From positions 1 through 64,000 of the forward strand of contig NZ_VYSA01000002.1 of NCBI RefSeq assembly GCF_008710745.1: DNA of 64,000 nt, given 5' to 3'. A model generated the notes under the pieces. That model had not been told where the DNA came from and ran no database searches. It saw only the letters and a list, made by a program, of their open reading frames with translations. Source of the DNA: Microbacterium rhizomatis. Lineage in GTDB: Bacteria; Actinomycetota; Actinomycetes; Actinomycetales; Microbacteriaceae. Position 1 is the stretch's first letter; each line of letters opens with the position of its first letter. Positions 54,504-63,553 of this stretch are shown here, piece after piece. A program made the translations under genes and the position numbers.

Positions 54504-54581
54504 GGAGAGAAGGTTCTCCGGCCGACCCGTCCGCCATAGCGTGGCATGTACGACGTGGCTCAGCACTGAATGGAGTGAGCA

Positions 54582-55382
54582 ATGACGGTTCCCGTTGGGT
54601 TACCCGGCCTCACAGACAAGACCGTTGTCGTCACCGGGGCGCTGGGCGGTCAAGGCGTCGCCCAGACACTAGTCCTTCTGGCGTCCGGTGCACACGTGGT
54701 CGCGACCGACCTCGCATCGTCGATCACTGACGACCTCACGGCGGCCGCCGAGGGGTTGCCCGGAACCCTCCTCTATCAGCAGCTCGACGTCGGCTCGATC
54801 GACGACTGGGCAAGAGTCGCCGATTTCACTCTCCCCCTCGGACTCACAGGTCTGGTGAACAACGCCGGCATCCCGCTTCGTGCACGGCTCGGCGACATCC
54901 ACCTCGATGACTGGGACCGAGTTATGCGCATCAATCTCACCGGCCCGATGCTCGGGATTCAGGCTCTTGCTCCGCAGTTGAGGGAGGGATCTTCGATCGT
55001 CAATGTCGGGTCACTCGCGGCTCTGAACGCCCATCACACTGTCGCCTACACAGCAAGCAAATGGGGTCTGCGCGGACTGACGCACGTCGCCGCCACCGAG
55101 TTCGGCGGCCGGGGCATCCGCACCAACATCGTCCACCCCGGGTACGTCGAGACAGCGATGATGGCCGCGGCGCCCGAGATCATGGCCGAGACGCAACGGG
55201 CGCTCACCCCGCTCGGACGCACGGCACAACCCGCGGAGGTCGCCGCCGTCGTGGCATTCCTGCTGTCCGATCTCTCGAGCTACATCAACGGCGCGGAGAT
55301 CCCGATCGACGGTGGATTCAGCTCGAGCGGTGGCGTCAAGTACATGTCCGACACGATCAGGAGATCGCAAGGTCAGTCGTAA
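54582..55382 (+). CDS. SDR-family oxidoreductase (ketoreductase-like)
   Basis: 266 aa, classical short-chain dehydrogenase. Cofactor site TGALGGQG (18-25), NNAG (93-96) and the catalytic set Ser144, Tyr156, Lys160 (YTASK), followed by HPGYVETAM. GGAG lies upstream of ATG 54582. Beside AfsA genes, SDRs (ScbB, JadW2, BarS1) reduce the 6-keto group of the butyrolactone side chain, so that role is plausible, but SDR substrate cannot be read from sequence. Regulation is probably by a protein binding the doubled CGATATCG repeat. Confidence 0.9.
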   Translation: MTVPVGLPGLTDKTVVVTGALGGQGVAQTLVLLASGAHVVATDLASSITDDLTAAAEGLPGTLLYQQLDVGSIDDWARVADFTLPLGLTGLVNNAGIPLRARLGDIHLDDWDRVMRINLTGPMLGIQALAPQLREGSSIVNVGSLAALNAHHTVAYTASKWGLRGLTHVAATEFGGRGIRTNIVHPGYVETAMMAAAPEIMAETQRALTPLGRTAQPAEVAAVVAFLLSDLSSYINGAEIPIDGGFSSSGGVKYMSDTIRRSQGQS

Positions 55383-55440
55383 GGGACGCCCCGGTCCTCC
55401 TTGAGCAAGGACACAGAAGCCGGCGCGGCAGATTTCATGG

Positions 55441-55513
55441 AGCCGACTACGGGACTTGAACCCGTAACCCCCTAATTACAAGTTAGGTGCGCTACCAATT
55501 GCGCCAAGTCGGC
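55441..55513 (-). tRNA. tRNA-Thr (anticodon UGU)
   Basis: 73 nt without encoded CCA. Acceptor stem GCCGACT/AGTCGGC, D-arm GGCGC..GCGCAC, anticodon stem CCTAA/TTAGG with loop CTTGTAA (anticodon TGT), T-arm ACGGGTTCAAGTCCCGT and discriminator U. The 3' end faces the 33-55 kb segment, the usual orientation for an integrated island. Confidence 0.97.
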
Positions 55514-55587
55514 AAGACTTTCATTCTATCGACGAGGATGCGGCAACCGACGTCTGACGCCTTCGCATGTCACCGGTCGGCCCCACG

Positions 55588-56580
55588 TCAGCGCGTGGAG
55601 CTCGGCAGAGGAGTCGTCGTCATCGTCGTGCTCGGGCTCGGGCTCGCGGTCGGGGTGGGCGATGCGGTCTTGTAATAGGCATCACTCGCGATCGTGAGGA
55701 CGAACTGCGCGAACTCTTTGGGATCGTCGAGCTTGCCGACGTAGGGCATCCCGTTCACGAGGACCGTCGGGGTGGCAGTCAGCGAGACCGAGTCGGTGTC
55801 GGGCAGACCCTGAAGGGCGCGATCGGTTGCTCCGGCGGCCCACGAGGCGAAGGACTCGGTCTCAATGCACGAGCGCACCGCCTTCGGATCTGATGCGCCG
55901 GAGGCGATCGCAAGAGTCGCGAGATCGGCGTCGCTGAGGCCATCCGAGTCCACGGGGGGCTGCTTACGGAGAAGGGCGTCGTTGAAGGCGAAGAAGGTGT
56001 CGGGGGCGTGTGTGGCGACGCATGCGGCAGCACTGGCCGCGCGGAGCGAGTACTTGGTGCCATTCGACTTGGAGGCGAGCATCGAGACGGGGTAGTACGT
56101 CAAAGTCGCGGCGTCCTGACTCACCCATTTGGACAGCTGCTGGACGTTCGCCATCTGGAAGTCGCGCGAGCCGGACGAGAGGTAGTCGACATAGACGCGG
56201 ATATCGACCGGAGCCGATTTGGTCGCGGCCGGCGTCGCGGCCGCTGTCGGGACGGCCGGCGACGGGGTCGGCGACGCCGTCGCGCCGGCGTCGGGGGCGG
56301 AACCGTTCGCTGTGTCGACGGCGACGCCAGCGACGCTGGTGACGGTGAAGCCGTCGTTGCTGATGTTGGCCGGGCTGAGCTGCGGCTTCGACGACGACGT
56401 GAACGCCCACGTCACAACGGTTGCGGCAACCGCAACGACGGCCACGACGCCCACACCCATCGCCACGCGCCGAAGAGCGCGTGCCCGCGACTGCTTCGCC
56501 TGCACCTGCTGCGCCTTCTCACGGACGGCTTCACGCCGATCCTGCGGCGCAGGCGATGGGGGTGATTCGTCGCTGGACAT
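55588..56580 (-). CDS. DsbA-like thioredoxin-fold membrane protein lacking CXXC
   Basis: 330 aa from ATG 56580 (AAGAGG site). A charged N-terminal helix (REAVREKAQQVQAKQSRARA) precedes one membrane helix (VAMGVGVVAVVAVAATVVTW), a Ser/Pro/Ala linker and a thioredoxin/DsbA domain. Where DsbA has its CPYC after the first strand (DIRVYVDYL), this protein reads SSGSRDFQM, so the redox pair is missing. The cis-Pro loop TATPTVLVNGMPYVG is kept. It may be a chaperone or a structural member of the group. The C-terminus is a Thr/Pro/Ser repeat. Confidence 0.87.
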   Translation of the reverse strand: MSSDESPPSPAPQDRREAVREKAQQVQAKQSRARALRRVAMGVGVVAVVAVAATVVTWAFTSSSKPQLSPANISNDGFTVTSVAGVAVDTANGSAPDAGATASPTPSPAVPTAAATPAATKSAPVDIRVYVDYLSSGSRDFQMANVQQLSKWVSQDAATLTYYPVSMLASKSNGTKYSLRAASAAACVATHAPDTFFAFNDALLRKQPPVDSDGLSDADLATLAIASGASDPKAVRSCIETESFASWAAGATDRALQGLPDTDSVSLTATPTVLVNGMPYVGKLDDPKEFAQFVLTIASDAYYKTASPTPTASPSPSTTMTTTPLPSSTR

Positions 56581-56700
56581 GGAACCTCTTGAGAGACGCG
56601 GGGCCGGTGAACCGGCACGGCCGCACAGGGAAAGCGACCTCGACGATGCTAACCAGGCAGGCTGGGAAATACCCAGACGCAGGCTCCGCGAGGACCGTGA

Positions 56701-56797
56701 CATAATAGGGCAGCGTCCAACGGCGGGCGTGCGGGCCAAGCCCCCGCTCATTCCATCACTACGGATCGTCCGGCACGTACCTGCCGGTGAAGGAGAA
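56701..56797 (+). promoter_or_regulatory. Promoter and structured leader of the ABC ATPase gene
   Basis: CATAAT (56701-56706) should give a leader near 90 nt. It ends with the hairpin CCGGCA/TGCCGG (56770-56775 with 56782-56787, loop CGTACC) just before the AGGAGAAG ribosome binding site. Actinobacterial msiK genes are known to carry a conserved 5' RNA element (msiK motif); this leader is a candidate. Confidence 0.45.
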
Positions 56798-56804
56798 GAA
56801 AACA

Positions 56805-57893
<1,089 letters not shown>

Positions 57894-57908
<15 letters not shown>

Positions 57909-57930
57909 CACTCATCGCTTCGGCGTGACA
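57894..57930. repeat. Tandem duplication at the ugpC stop codon
   Basis: ATCGCTTCGGCGTGACA occurs at 57894-57910 and again at 57914-57930, separated by CTC. The copy duplicates the last codons and the stop, so it does not change the protein. Confidence 0.75.
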
Positions 57931-57944
57931 AAGAACGACGCAGC

Positions 57945-57975
57945 GGCGCGGACGGGTCTCGGACCCGCCCGCGCC
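57945..57975 (+). terminator. GC-rich hairpin after ugpC
   Basis: 57945-57958 pairs with 57962-57975 (GGCGCGG, one mismatch, CGGGTC) around a 3-nt loop; no U-tract. It lies between ugpC and the DUF4032 gene. Confidence 0.65.
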
Positions 57976-57998
57976 GCGGCGCTTCCAGGGAGAATCAG

Positions 57999-59309
57999 AT
58001 GCCGGACACCCTCAGCATCACCGCAAGTTCGGTGGATGCCGGTCTGCTCACCCTCCCGTGGTCCACACCGCTCGAGGACTGGACGAGCAGCAACATCGTC
58101 TTCCTCCCGAAGGGCATCTCGCGGCACCTGGTGCGCTTCGCGAATCTGTCGGGACGCGTGGTCGCCATCAAAGAGACGACCGAGGAGATGGCCCGGCGCG
58201 AGTACGACATGCTCGGCAACCTCGCTCGGCTCGACGCTCCGTGTGTGGATCGGGTTGCCGTCATCGCCGGCCGCACCGACGATCACGGCGATCCTCTCCC
58301 TGCGGCCCTCGTCACGGCCCACCTCAAGTTCTCACTCCCCTACCGGGCCCTCTTCACACAGGTGCTACGCCCCGACACCGCGACACGGCTCGTCGACGCG
58401 CTGGCGGCGCTGCTCGTACGCCTGCACAACGTCGGCTTCTTCTGGGGCGACGTGTCGTTGTCCAACACCTTGTTCCGGCGGGACGCCGGGGCCTTCGCCG
58501 CGTATCTGGTCGACGCCGAGACCGGCGAACTGCACGAGGGCGGGCTGACCTCGGGCCAGCGCGAACACGACCTCGATATCGCGCGGACCAACATCGCCGG
58601 CGAGATCATGGACCTGGAAGCGGGCGGACGCCTAGAGGGTGGAGTGGATGCTGTCGCCGTCGCCGACGGCATCATGTCGTCGTACCGCTCGCTCTGGGCG
58701 GCACTGACGGACCAGGAGACATTCGCGTCCGACGAGGCCTGGCGCTTGACCGAGCGCGTTCAGAAGCTCAACGAGCTCGGCTTCGACATCGGCGAGATGT
58801 CGATCCAGGCGCGCGCCGATGGCACGAAGGTCTCGATTCAGCCGAAAGTCGTGGATGCGGGGCACCACCAGCGACGGCTGATCCGGCTCACCGGACTCGA
58901 TGTCGAAGAGAACCAGGCACGACGCCTGCTCAACGACCTCGACGAGTTCAGCGCCCGGATCTCTCGCCTGGGTGCCGACGAGGAGATGGTCGCCCACGAG
59001 TGGCTCACTCGCGTCTTCGAGCCGGTCGTCAAGGCGATCCCCTTCGACCTGCGTGCGAAACTCGAACCCGCCGAGGTGTACCACCAAGTACTCGAGCACC
59101 GCTGGTACATGTCGCAGGCACGCGGCCGATCAGTGCCACTCGCAGAAGTCCTGACCTCCTATATCGACGACGTCCTGCGCCATCGCCGCGATGAGGCGAC
59201 GCTGATGGGCCCGGCGACTGAGACGATGTCGCTACCGGTCATCACCGGTTCGGTCGTGACCGTCGATGATGATGAAGACGAGCAGGTCGACTGGCGCGAC
59301 CTCGTGTGA
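57999..59309 (+). CDS. DUF4032 protein with kinase-like N-terminal region
   Basis: 436 aa. The N-terminal half has a protein-kinase/lipopolysaccharide-kinase-like pattern: VVAIKETTEEMARREYDMLG (Lys and Glu helix), LLVRLHNVGFFWGDVSLSNTLF (catalytic-loop-like HNVGFFWGDVSLSN) and AYLVDAETGEL (DFG-like DAE). DUF4032 follows (DLDIARTNIAGEIMDLEAGG, then PFDLRAKLEPAEVYHQVLEH). Phosphotransfer activity is possible but unproven. AGGGAG precedes ATG 57999. The gene follows ugpC in the same direction. Confidence 0.85.
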   Translation: MPDTLSITASSVDAGLLTLPWSTPLEDWTSSNIVFLPKGISRHLVRFANLSGRVVAIKETTEEMARREYDMLGNLARLDAPCVDRVAVIAGRTDDHGDPLPAALVTAHLKFSLPYRALFTQVLRPDTATRLVDALAALLVRLHNVGFFWGDVSLSNTLFRRDAGAFAAYLVDAETGELHEGGLTSGQREHDLDIARTNIAGEIMDLEAGGRLEGGVDAVAVADGIMSSYRSLWAALTDQETFASDEAWRLTERVQKLNELGFDIGEMSIQARADGTKVSIQPKVVDAGHHQRRLIRLTGLDVEENQARRLLNDLDEFSARISRLGADEEMVAHEWLTRVFEPVVKAIPFDLRAKLEPAEVYHQVLEHRWYMSQARGRSVPLAEVLTSYIDDVLRHRRDEATLMGPATETMSLPVITGSVVTVDDDEDEQVDWRDLV

Positions 59310-59346
59310 CCCGGCGCCTCATCAGTGGCCGCTCGTCCGGAAGACG

Positions 59347-59988
59347 TCAGTATCCGACGGTGAAGCGCTCCCGCGAATGCTTCCCGTTCTCGATCTCGTC
59401 GATGACAGCCACTCCGAGGTCAGCTCCCGAGATGAACGACTCGCCCTCGGCATCCGTCACGATCACGTCGCCGCCGTCACGATAGCTTCCCGTGCGCTCT
59501 CCCGGATTCCAGGCACCGAACCCGCCCGCGGGGTGGATGTAGAACCAGTCATGGCCCGAGGCGCCTGATTCGAGGTCGTCGAGGATGCCGATCGCCTCGA
59601 ACGCTTCGGGCTTGTACTCCTCGGTGAAGCCTTCACCATCGATCACGCGGGGACCACCCGGAGCGACGAGACTCCCTCCGGCGCCGCCGATCACGCCGAC
59701 GCGCACGGTCGGGGAGAGCGTCGCCACGAGCTCGGCCACGGCCGGCCGGACCTTCCCGAGCATGTCGCCGCGCGCCGGCACGGCGAACACGAGGACGTCC
59801 ACCCCGTCGAGCTCCGCAGCGAGCGTCGGAGCATCCAGCAGCGACCCCTCGATGTAGGTGGCATGCTCGACGCGCTCGGCGGCGACCGAGCGGGCGACCG
59901 AAACCACGGTGTGCCCGCGGCTGACCCCCTCCGCGACGATATGGCGTCCGGCGTAGCCGGTTCCTCCGATGACGGCGATACGGGCCAT
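59347..59988 (-). CDS. NAD(P)-binding (NmrA/atypical SDR-like) protein
   Basis: 213 aa. Rossmann start IAVIGGTGYAGRHIVAEGVS with the GGTGYAG loop typical of atypical SDRs, then GSLLDAPTLAAELDGVDVLV and VGVIGGAGGSLVAPGG. Proteins of this kind are annotated as NAD(P)H-binding or YwnB-like; many are redox sensors rather than enzymes. AAAGGA lies upstream of ATG 59988. It converges on the DUF4032 gene and is downstream of rlmB with a 42-bp gap. Confidence 0.88.
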   Translation of the reverse strand: MARIAVIGGTGYAGRHIVAEGVSRGHTVVSVARSVAAERVEHATYIEGSLLDAPTLAAELDGVDVLVFAVPARGDMLGKVRPAVAELVATLSPTVRVGVIGGAGGSLVAPGGPRVIDGEGFTEEYKPEAFEAIGILDDLESGASGHDWFYIHPAGGFGAWNPGERTGSYRDGGDVIVTDAEGESFISGADLGVAVIDEIENGKHSRERFTVGY

Positions 59989-60030
59989 GATGATCCTTTC
60001 GAGGGTTCTACGACTCTTGGCGAGGGGAAT

Positions 60031-61023
60031 CTACGCCTGGGCTGCCCGGGTGGTGGAGACCTGGTAGAGCGCGACCGATGCGGCGATTCCCGCGTTCAGC
60101 GACTCGGTTGCCGCCTCGATGGGGATGGATACGATCTGGTCGCACGTCTCGGTGACCAGACGCGAGAGTCCCTTGCCCTCGGAGCCGACGACGATCACGA
60201 CGGGCCGGTCGGCGAGTTCGAGCGCCGGCAGCGAGATGTCGCCACCGCCGTCGAGCCCGAGGATGAACACACCCTGGCGCTTGAAGTCCTTCAGCGTCGA
60301 GGTGAGGTTCGGCGCGATCGCCACGGGGATTCGGGCGGCCGCGCCCGCGCTCGTCTTCCAGGCCGCGGAGTTGACACTCGCCGACCGACGCTGCGGCACG
60401 ATCACGCCGTGGCCGCCGAAAGCGCCGGTGGAGCGGATGATCGCCCCGAGGTTCCGTGGATCGGTGATGCCGTCCAGAGCGACGAAGAGCGGCACGTGGC
60501 CGGCGTCGATGACCTGCTCCAGGAGGTCGTGCGGGTGGGCGTACTCGTACGGCGGCACTTTGAGCGCCACGCCCTGATGCACGCCGTCGAACCCGGCCAT
60601 GCGGTCGAGCTCCGGGCGGGTGACCTCGAGAACGGGGATGTTCCGGTGGGTAGCGATCGACAGCATCTCTTTGACACGGTCGTCCATCTCGACCCGCTGA
60701 GCGATGTAGAACGCGCTCGCGGGGATCTTGGCCCGAAGTGCCTCGAGCACCGAATTGCGGCCGGTGACCGTCTCGGTGTCGTCATCCTTCTTGGCGGCGC
60801 GAGGGCGCTGTTGAGGCTGACCGGCGGGCTTTCCCCTGCCTCCGGCGGCCACATAGCGCTCCTGGGCTGCCTTGCGCTTGCCTGCCGGGTGCCAGGCGCG
60901 ATCCTCGGCCTTCGGCGTCGGTCCACGACCCTCGAGCGAACGCTTGTTCTTGCCGCCGGTGCCCTTGACGGGCCCCTTGCGCGGGCTTCTACTGGCGCCT
61001 GGGCGCCCCGGCTTACCGGCCAT
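60031..61023 (-). CDS. rlmB: 23S rRNA (guanosine-2'-O-)-methyltransferase, RlmB/TrmH type
   Basis: 330 aa. A long basic N-terminal extension (about 80 residues, [20 protein letters not shown]) precedes the substrate-binding domain ([20 protein letters not shown]) and the SPOUT methyltransferase core: [32 protein letters not shown] and [14 protein letters not shown], the trefoil-knot motifs. The extension is usual in actinobacteria and probably binds RNA. ATG 61023 overlaps the cysS stop by 11 bp, the conserved cysS-rlmB arrangement. Confidence 0.95.
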   Translation of the reverse strand: MAGKPGRPGASRSPRKGPVKGTGGKNKRSLEGRGPTPKAEDRAWHPAGKRKAAQERYVAAGGRGKPAGQPQQRPRAAKKDDDTETVTGRNSVLEALRAKIPASAFYIAQRVEMDDRVKEMLSIATHRNIPVLEVTRPELDRMAGFDGVHQGVALKVPPYEYAHPHDLLEQVIDAGHVPLFVALDGITDPRNLGAIIRSTGAFGGHGVIVPQRRSASVNSAAWKTSAGAAARIPVAIAPNLTSTLKDFKRQGVFILGLDGGGDISLPALELADRPVVIVVGSEGKGLSRLVTETCDQIVSIPIEAATESLNAGIAASVALYQVSTTRAAQA

Positions 61024-62425
61024 CGATACTCCAATGTGTTCCGTCAGGGGTGTCTTCGAGCACGATGCCCGCAGCCGCGATCGCATCACGGATGCGATCA
61101 GCTCCCACCCAGTCCTTCGCGGCGCGCGCGTCGGCGCGCTGCGTGATCATCGTCTGCACGAGCGAATCCAGAGCGGATGCCTCGGCCGAAACGCCTGTCG
61201 TCGACCACCGCTCATCGAGCGGATTCAGGCCGAGGATCCCCGTCATGACCGAGACCTCACCCGCGATCGCTCGCGCAGCCTCGAGGTCACCGGCATCCAG
61301 AGCGGTGTTTCCCTCACGCACCCGGGCGTGGATGACGGCGATCGCCTGTGGCACGCCGAGGTCGTCGTCCATCGCGGCGTCGAAGTCGGCGTTCCCGTGC
61401 GAGAACCAGCCATAGTCACCACCGCGCGCGACGCGGAGGAGGAAGGTCCGGACGCGGTCGATCGCCGCCTCGGCCTCGTCGAACGACTTGCTCGACACAT
61501 CGAGACTCGACCGATAGTGCGCCGCGGCGAGCGCGTACCGCACCACGAGCGGGTCTCGCTCGCGGAGAACGTCGTCGGCCAGTACGAAGTTGAAAAGCGA
61601 CTTGGACATCTTCTGTCCGTCGACGGTGACAAGGCCGTTGTGCACCCAATACCGGGCGAACGGATCCCCGGCCGCCGTGGACTGCGCGAGTTCGTTCTCG
61701 TGGTGGGGGAACCGCAGATCGAGCCCGCCGCCATGGATGTCGAATTCGGGGCCGAGGTAGCGCCGCGACATCGCGGAACACTCGATGTGCCACCCGGGGC
61801 GCCCGCTCCCCCATGGCGAATCCCACATCGCGCTGGACGGCTCACCCGGCTTGGCGCCCTTCCACAGCGCGAAATCGCGCGGGTCGCGCTTGCCCCGCGG
61901 ATCGGCGTCGCTCGCAGGTTCCATGGCGTCGATCGACTGGTTCGTCAATTCGCCGTAGACCGACCACGACCGGACGTCGAAGTAGACGTCGCCCGCAGCA
62001 TCCGAATCACCGGCCGCCGCATAGGCGTGGCCGGCGTCGATGAGCCGCGAGATCAGCTCCTGCATCTGTGGGATCGACGCCGTCGCGCGCGGCTCGTAGG
62101 TGGGCGGCCGGATGCCGATCGCGGCATACGCGGCGGAGAACGCCAGCTCCATGCGATACGCGAGTGCCCACCATGGCTCGGACTCCGTCGCGTTCTGCAG
62201 CACTTTGTCGTCGATGTCGGTGACATTGCGCACGAACGTCACGCGGCCGTGCCGGTATTCGAGCCAGCGGCGCAGGATGTCGAATGCCAGCGCACCGCGG
62301 AGATGGCCGATGTGGGGCCCGGACTGCACCGTGGGCCCGCAGACATAGATGGTGATGTTGTCGGGGTCGATCGGCACGAAGTCGCGCAGGGCCTGCGCCT
62401 TGGTGTCGTAGAGCCGGACTGTCAC
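61013..62425 (-). CDS. cysS: Cysteinyl-tRNA synthetase
   Basis: 470 aa, class I synthetase. Zinc ligands Cys29 (YVCGPTV), the cysteine of WHIECSAMS and the HHEN histidine are present; the HIGH motif is at 38-41 and KMSKS follows GLVTVDGQ. It charges tRNA-Cys. Its relative MshC acts in mycothiol synthesis, but length, the C-terminal anticodon domain and linkage to rlmB identify this as CysS. The first gene of a two-gene unit with rlmB; no clear regulatory element beyond a short leader. Confidence 0.97.
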   Translation of the reverse strand: MTVRLYDTKAQALRDFVPIDPDNITIYVCGPTVQSGPHIGHLRGALAFDILRRWLEYRHGRVTFVRNVTDIDDKVLQNATESEPWWALAYRMELAFSAAYAAIGIRPPTYEPRATASIPQMQELISRLIDAGHAYAAAGDSDAAGDVYFDVRSWSVYGELTNQSIDAMEPASDADPRGKRDPRDFALWKGAKPGEPSSAMWDSPWGSGRPGWHIECSAMSRRYLGPEFDIHGGGLDLRFPHHENELAQSTAAGDPFARYWVHNGLVTVDGQKMSKSLFNFVLADDVLRERDPLVVRYALAAAHYRSSLDVSSKSFDEAEAAIDRVRTFLLRVARGGDYGWFSHGNADFDAAMDDDLGVPQAIAVIHARVREGNTALDAGDLEAARAIAGEVSVMTGILGLNPLDERWSTTGVSAEASALDSLVQTMITQRADARAAKDWVGADRIRDAIAAAGIVLEDTPDGTHWSIDGR

Positions 62426-62488
62426 CGCACCAGCCTACCGGCGAGGCATGCGCGAGACCTGGGTGTGACCCTGTCACTGTCGCGGCGT

Positions 62489-62582
62489 GCACAACGCAGG
62501 ATCGGCCGGTCGCGCGGCCAGCCGGAACCGCGGAATCTCAGGACGGTGCCGAGACGCTGGAGCCATCGATCCTGCGTTGTGC
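62489..62582. repeat. 94-bp intergenic element with 16-bp terminal inverted repeats
   Basis: GCACAACGCAGGATCG (62489-62504) and its exact complement (62567-62582) bound 62 bp of non-palindromic DNA. The layout equals that of the elements at 10.5 and 22.2 kb, and AGGATCG is shared with the latter, but the outer ends differ. It lies between cysS and the divergent EamA gene. Confidence 0.85.
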
Positions 62583-62603
62583 AACGGGAAGGCGGGCGGG
62601 CGG

Positions 62604-62615
62604 TAGAACTGTAGG
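62604..62615 (+). promoter_or_regulatory. Leaderless promoter of the second EamA gene
   Basis: TAGAAC (62604-62609) lies six bases before the GTG at 62616, with no ribosome binding site. Confidence 0.55.
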
Positions 62616-63551
62616 GTGCTCCACGTCCTCGCCGTCCTCGCCGCCGCGCTCCTGTTCGGCACGACGGGGACGTCGCAGGCCCTCGGACCCGACGGCACGA
62701 CGCCCCTGTCGATCGGCGTCATGCGGATGGTGATCGGGGGCACAGGCCTCGCTCTCCTCGCATTCGTGCTGGCCCGCCGGCACCGCATCCGCCTGCCCGT
62801 GGATGCTCCGGCCCGGCCGCGGCCGAGCTTCCGTCCTCTTTCGCTCATGGTGCTGACAGGATTCTGCCTCGCGCTGTATCAGCCGCTGTTCTTCCTCGGC
62901 ACAGCGCGCAACGGCGTCGCCGTCGGCACCGTCGTCGCCCTGGGCTCGGCCCCGATCCTCGCCGGGCTGCTCGAGTGGGGGCTGACGCGACGGGTTCCGG
63001 GCGGCGTGTGGATGCTGGCGACCGGCCTGGCCACGATCGGGGTGGTCATGCTCGGCTTCGGCGGTGAAGCCGGCACCACAGGCGGCACCGACCCCCTCGG
63101 GATCCTGGGCAGCGTCGGCGCGGGGGCATCGTTCGCCGTCATCGCGAACGCGCAGCGGAGACTGCTGGATTCCGGGTGGGACCCGTTCACCGTGGTGGGG
63201 GCGATGGGCGCGAGCTCAGCGGCGCTGTCGGCGCTGGTGCTGCCGTTCGTCGACGTCTCGTGGCTCACGACGACGGCCGGGCTCATCATGGCGCTATGGC
63301 TGGGCCTGGCGACGATCTCGATCGCCTACGTCCTGTTCACCTGGGGCCTGAACGGCCTCACCGCCGCCACTGCGGCGACCCTCACCCTCGGTGAGCCGCT
63401 GACGGCCAGCATCCTCGGCATCGCCGTGCTCGGCGAACGACTCTCGGTTCTCGCGATCCTGGGACTCGCCGTCCTCGCGTTCGGACTCGCCCTGCTCGCC
63501 TGGGGATCGCGATCGCCGCGCGACCCGAAACCGTTCGCCGTGGAGGCGTGA
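62616..63551 (+). CDS. EamA/DMT-superfamily exporter, second copy
   Basis: 311 aa, ten predicted helices in two halves. TM1 LAAALLFGTTGTSQALGP, the first-half motif FFLGTARNGVAVGTVVALGS and the second-half LNGLTAATAATLTLGEPLTA are typical of EamA exporters. Cargo unknown. Start GTG 62616 follows a TAGAAC box by six bases. The GNAT gene begins two bases after its stop, so the pair may handle a common amine or amino-acid compound (inference). Confidence 0.92.
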   Translation: MLHVLAVLAAALLFGTTGTSQALGPDGTTPLSIGVMRMVIGGTGLALLAFVLARRHRIRLPVDAPARPRPSFRPLSLMVLTGFCLALYQPLFFLGTARNGVAVGTVVALGSAPILAGLLEWGLTRRVPGGVWMLATGLATIGVVMLGFGGEAGTTGGTDPLGILGSVGAGASFAVIANAQRRLLDSGWDPFTVVGAMGASSAALSALVLPFVDVSWLTTTAGLIMALWLGLATISIAYVLFTWGLNGLTAATAATLTLGEPLTASILGIAVLGERLSVLAILGLAVLAFGLALLAWGSRSPRDPKPFAVEA

Positions 63552-63553
63552 GC

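Noticed and set aside
33288..55440. Integrase, transposase or attachment-site repeats of an island
   Set aside because: None could be recognised; the island idea rests on tRNA position and content only.
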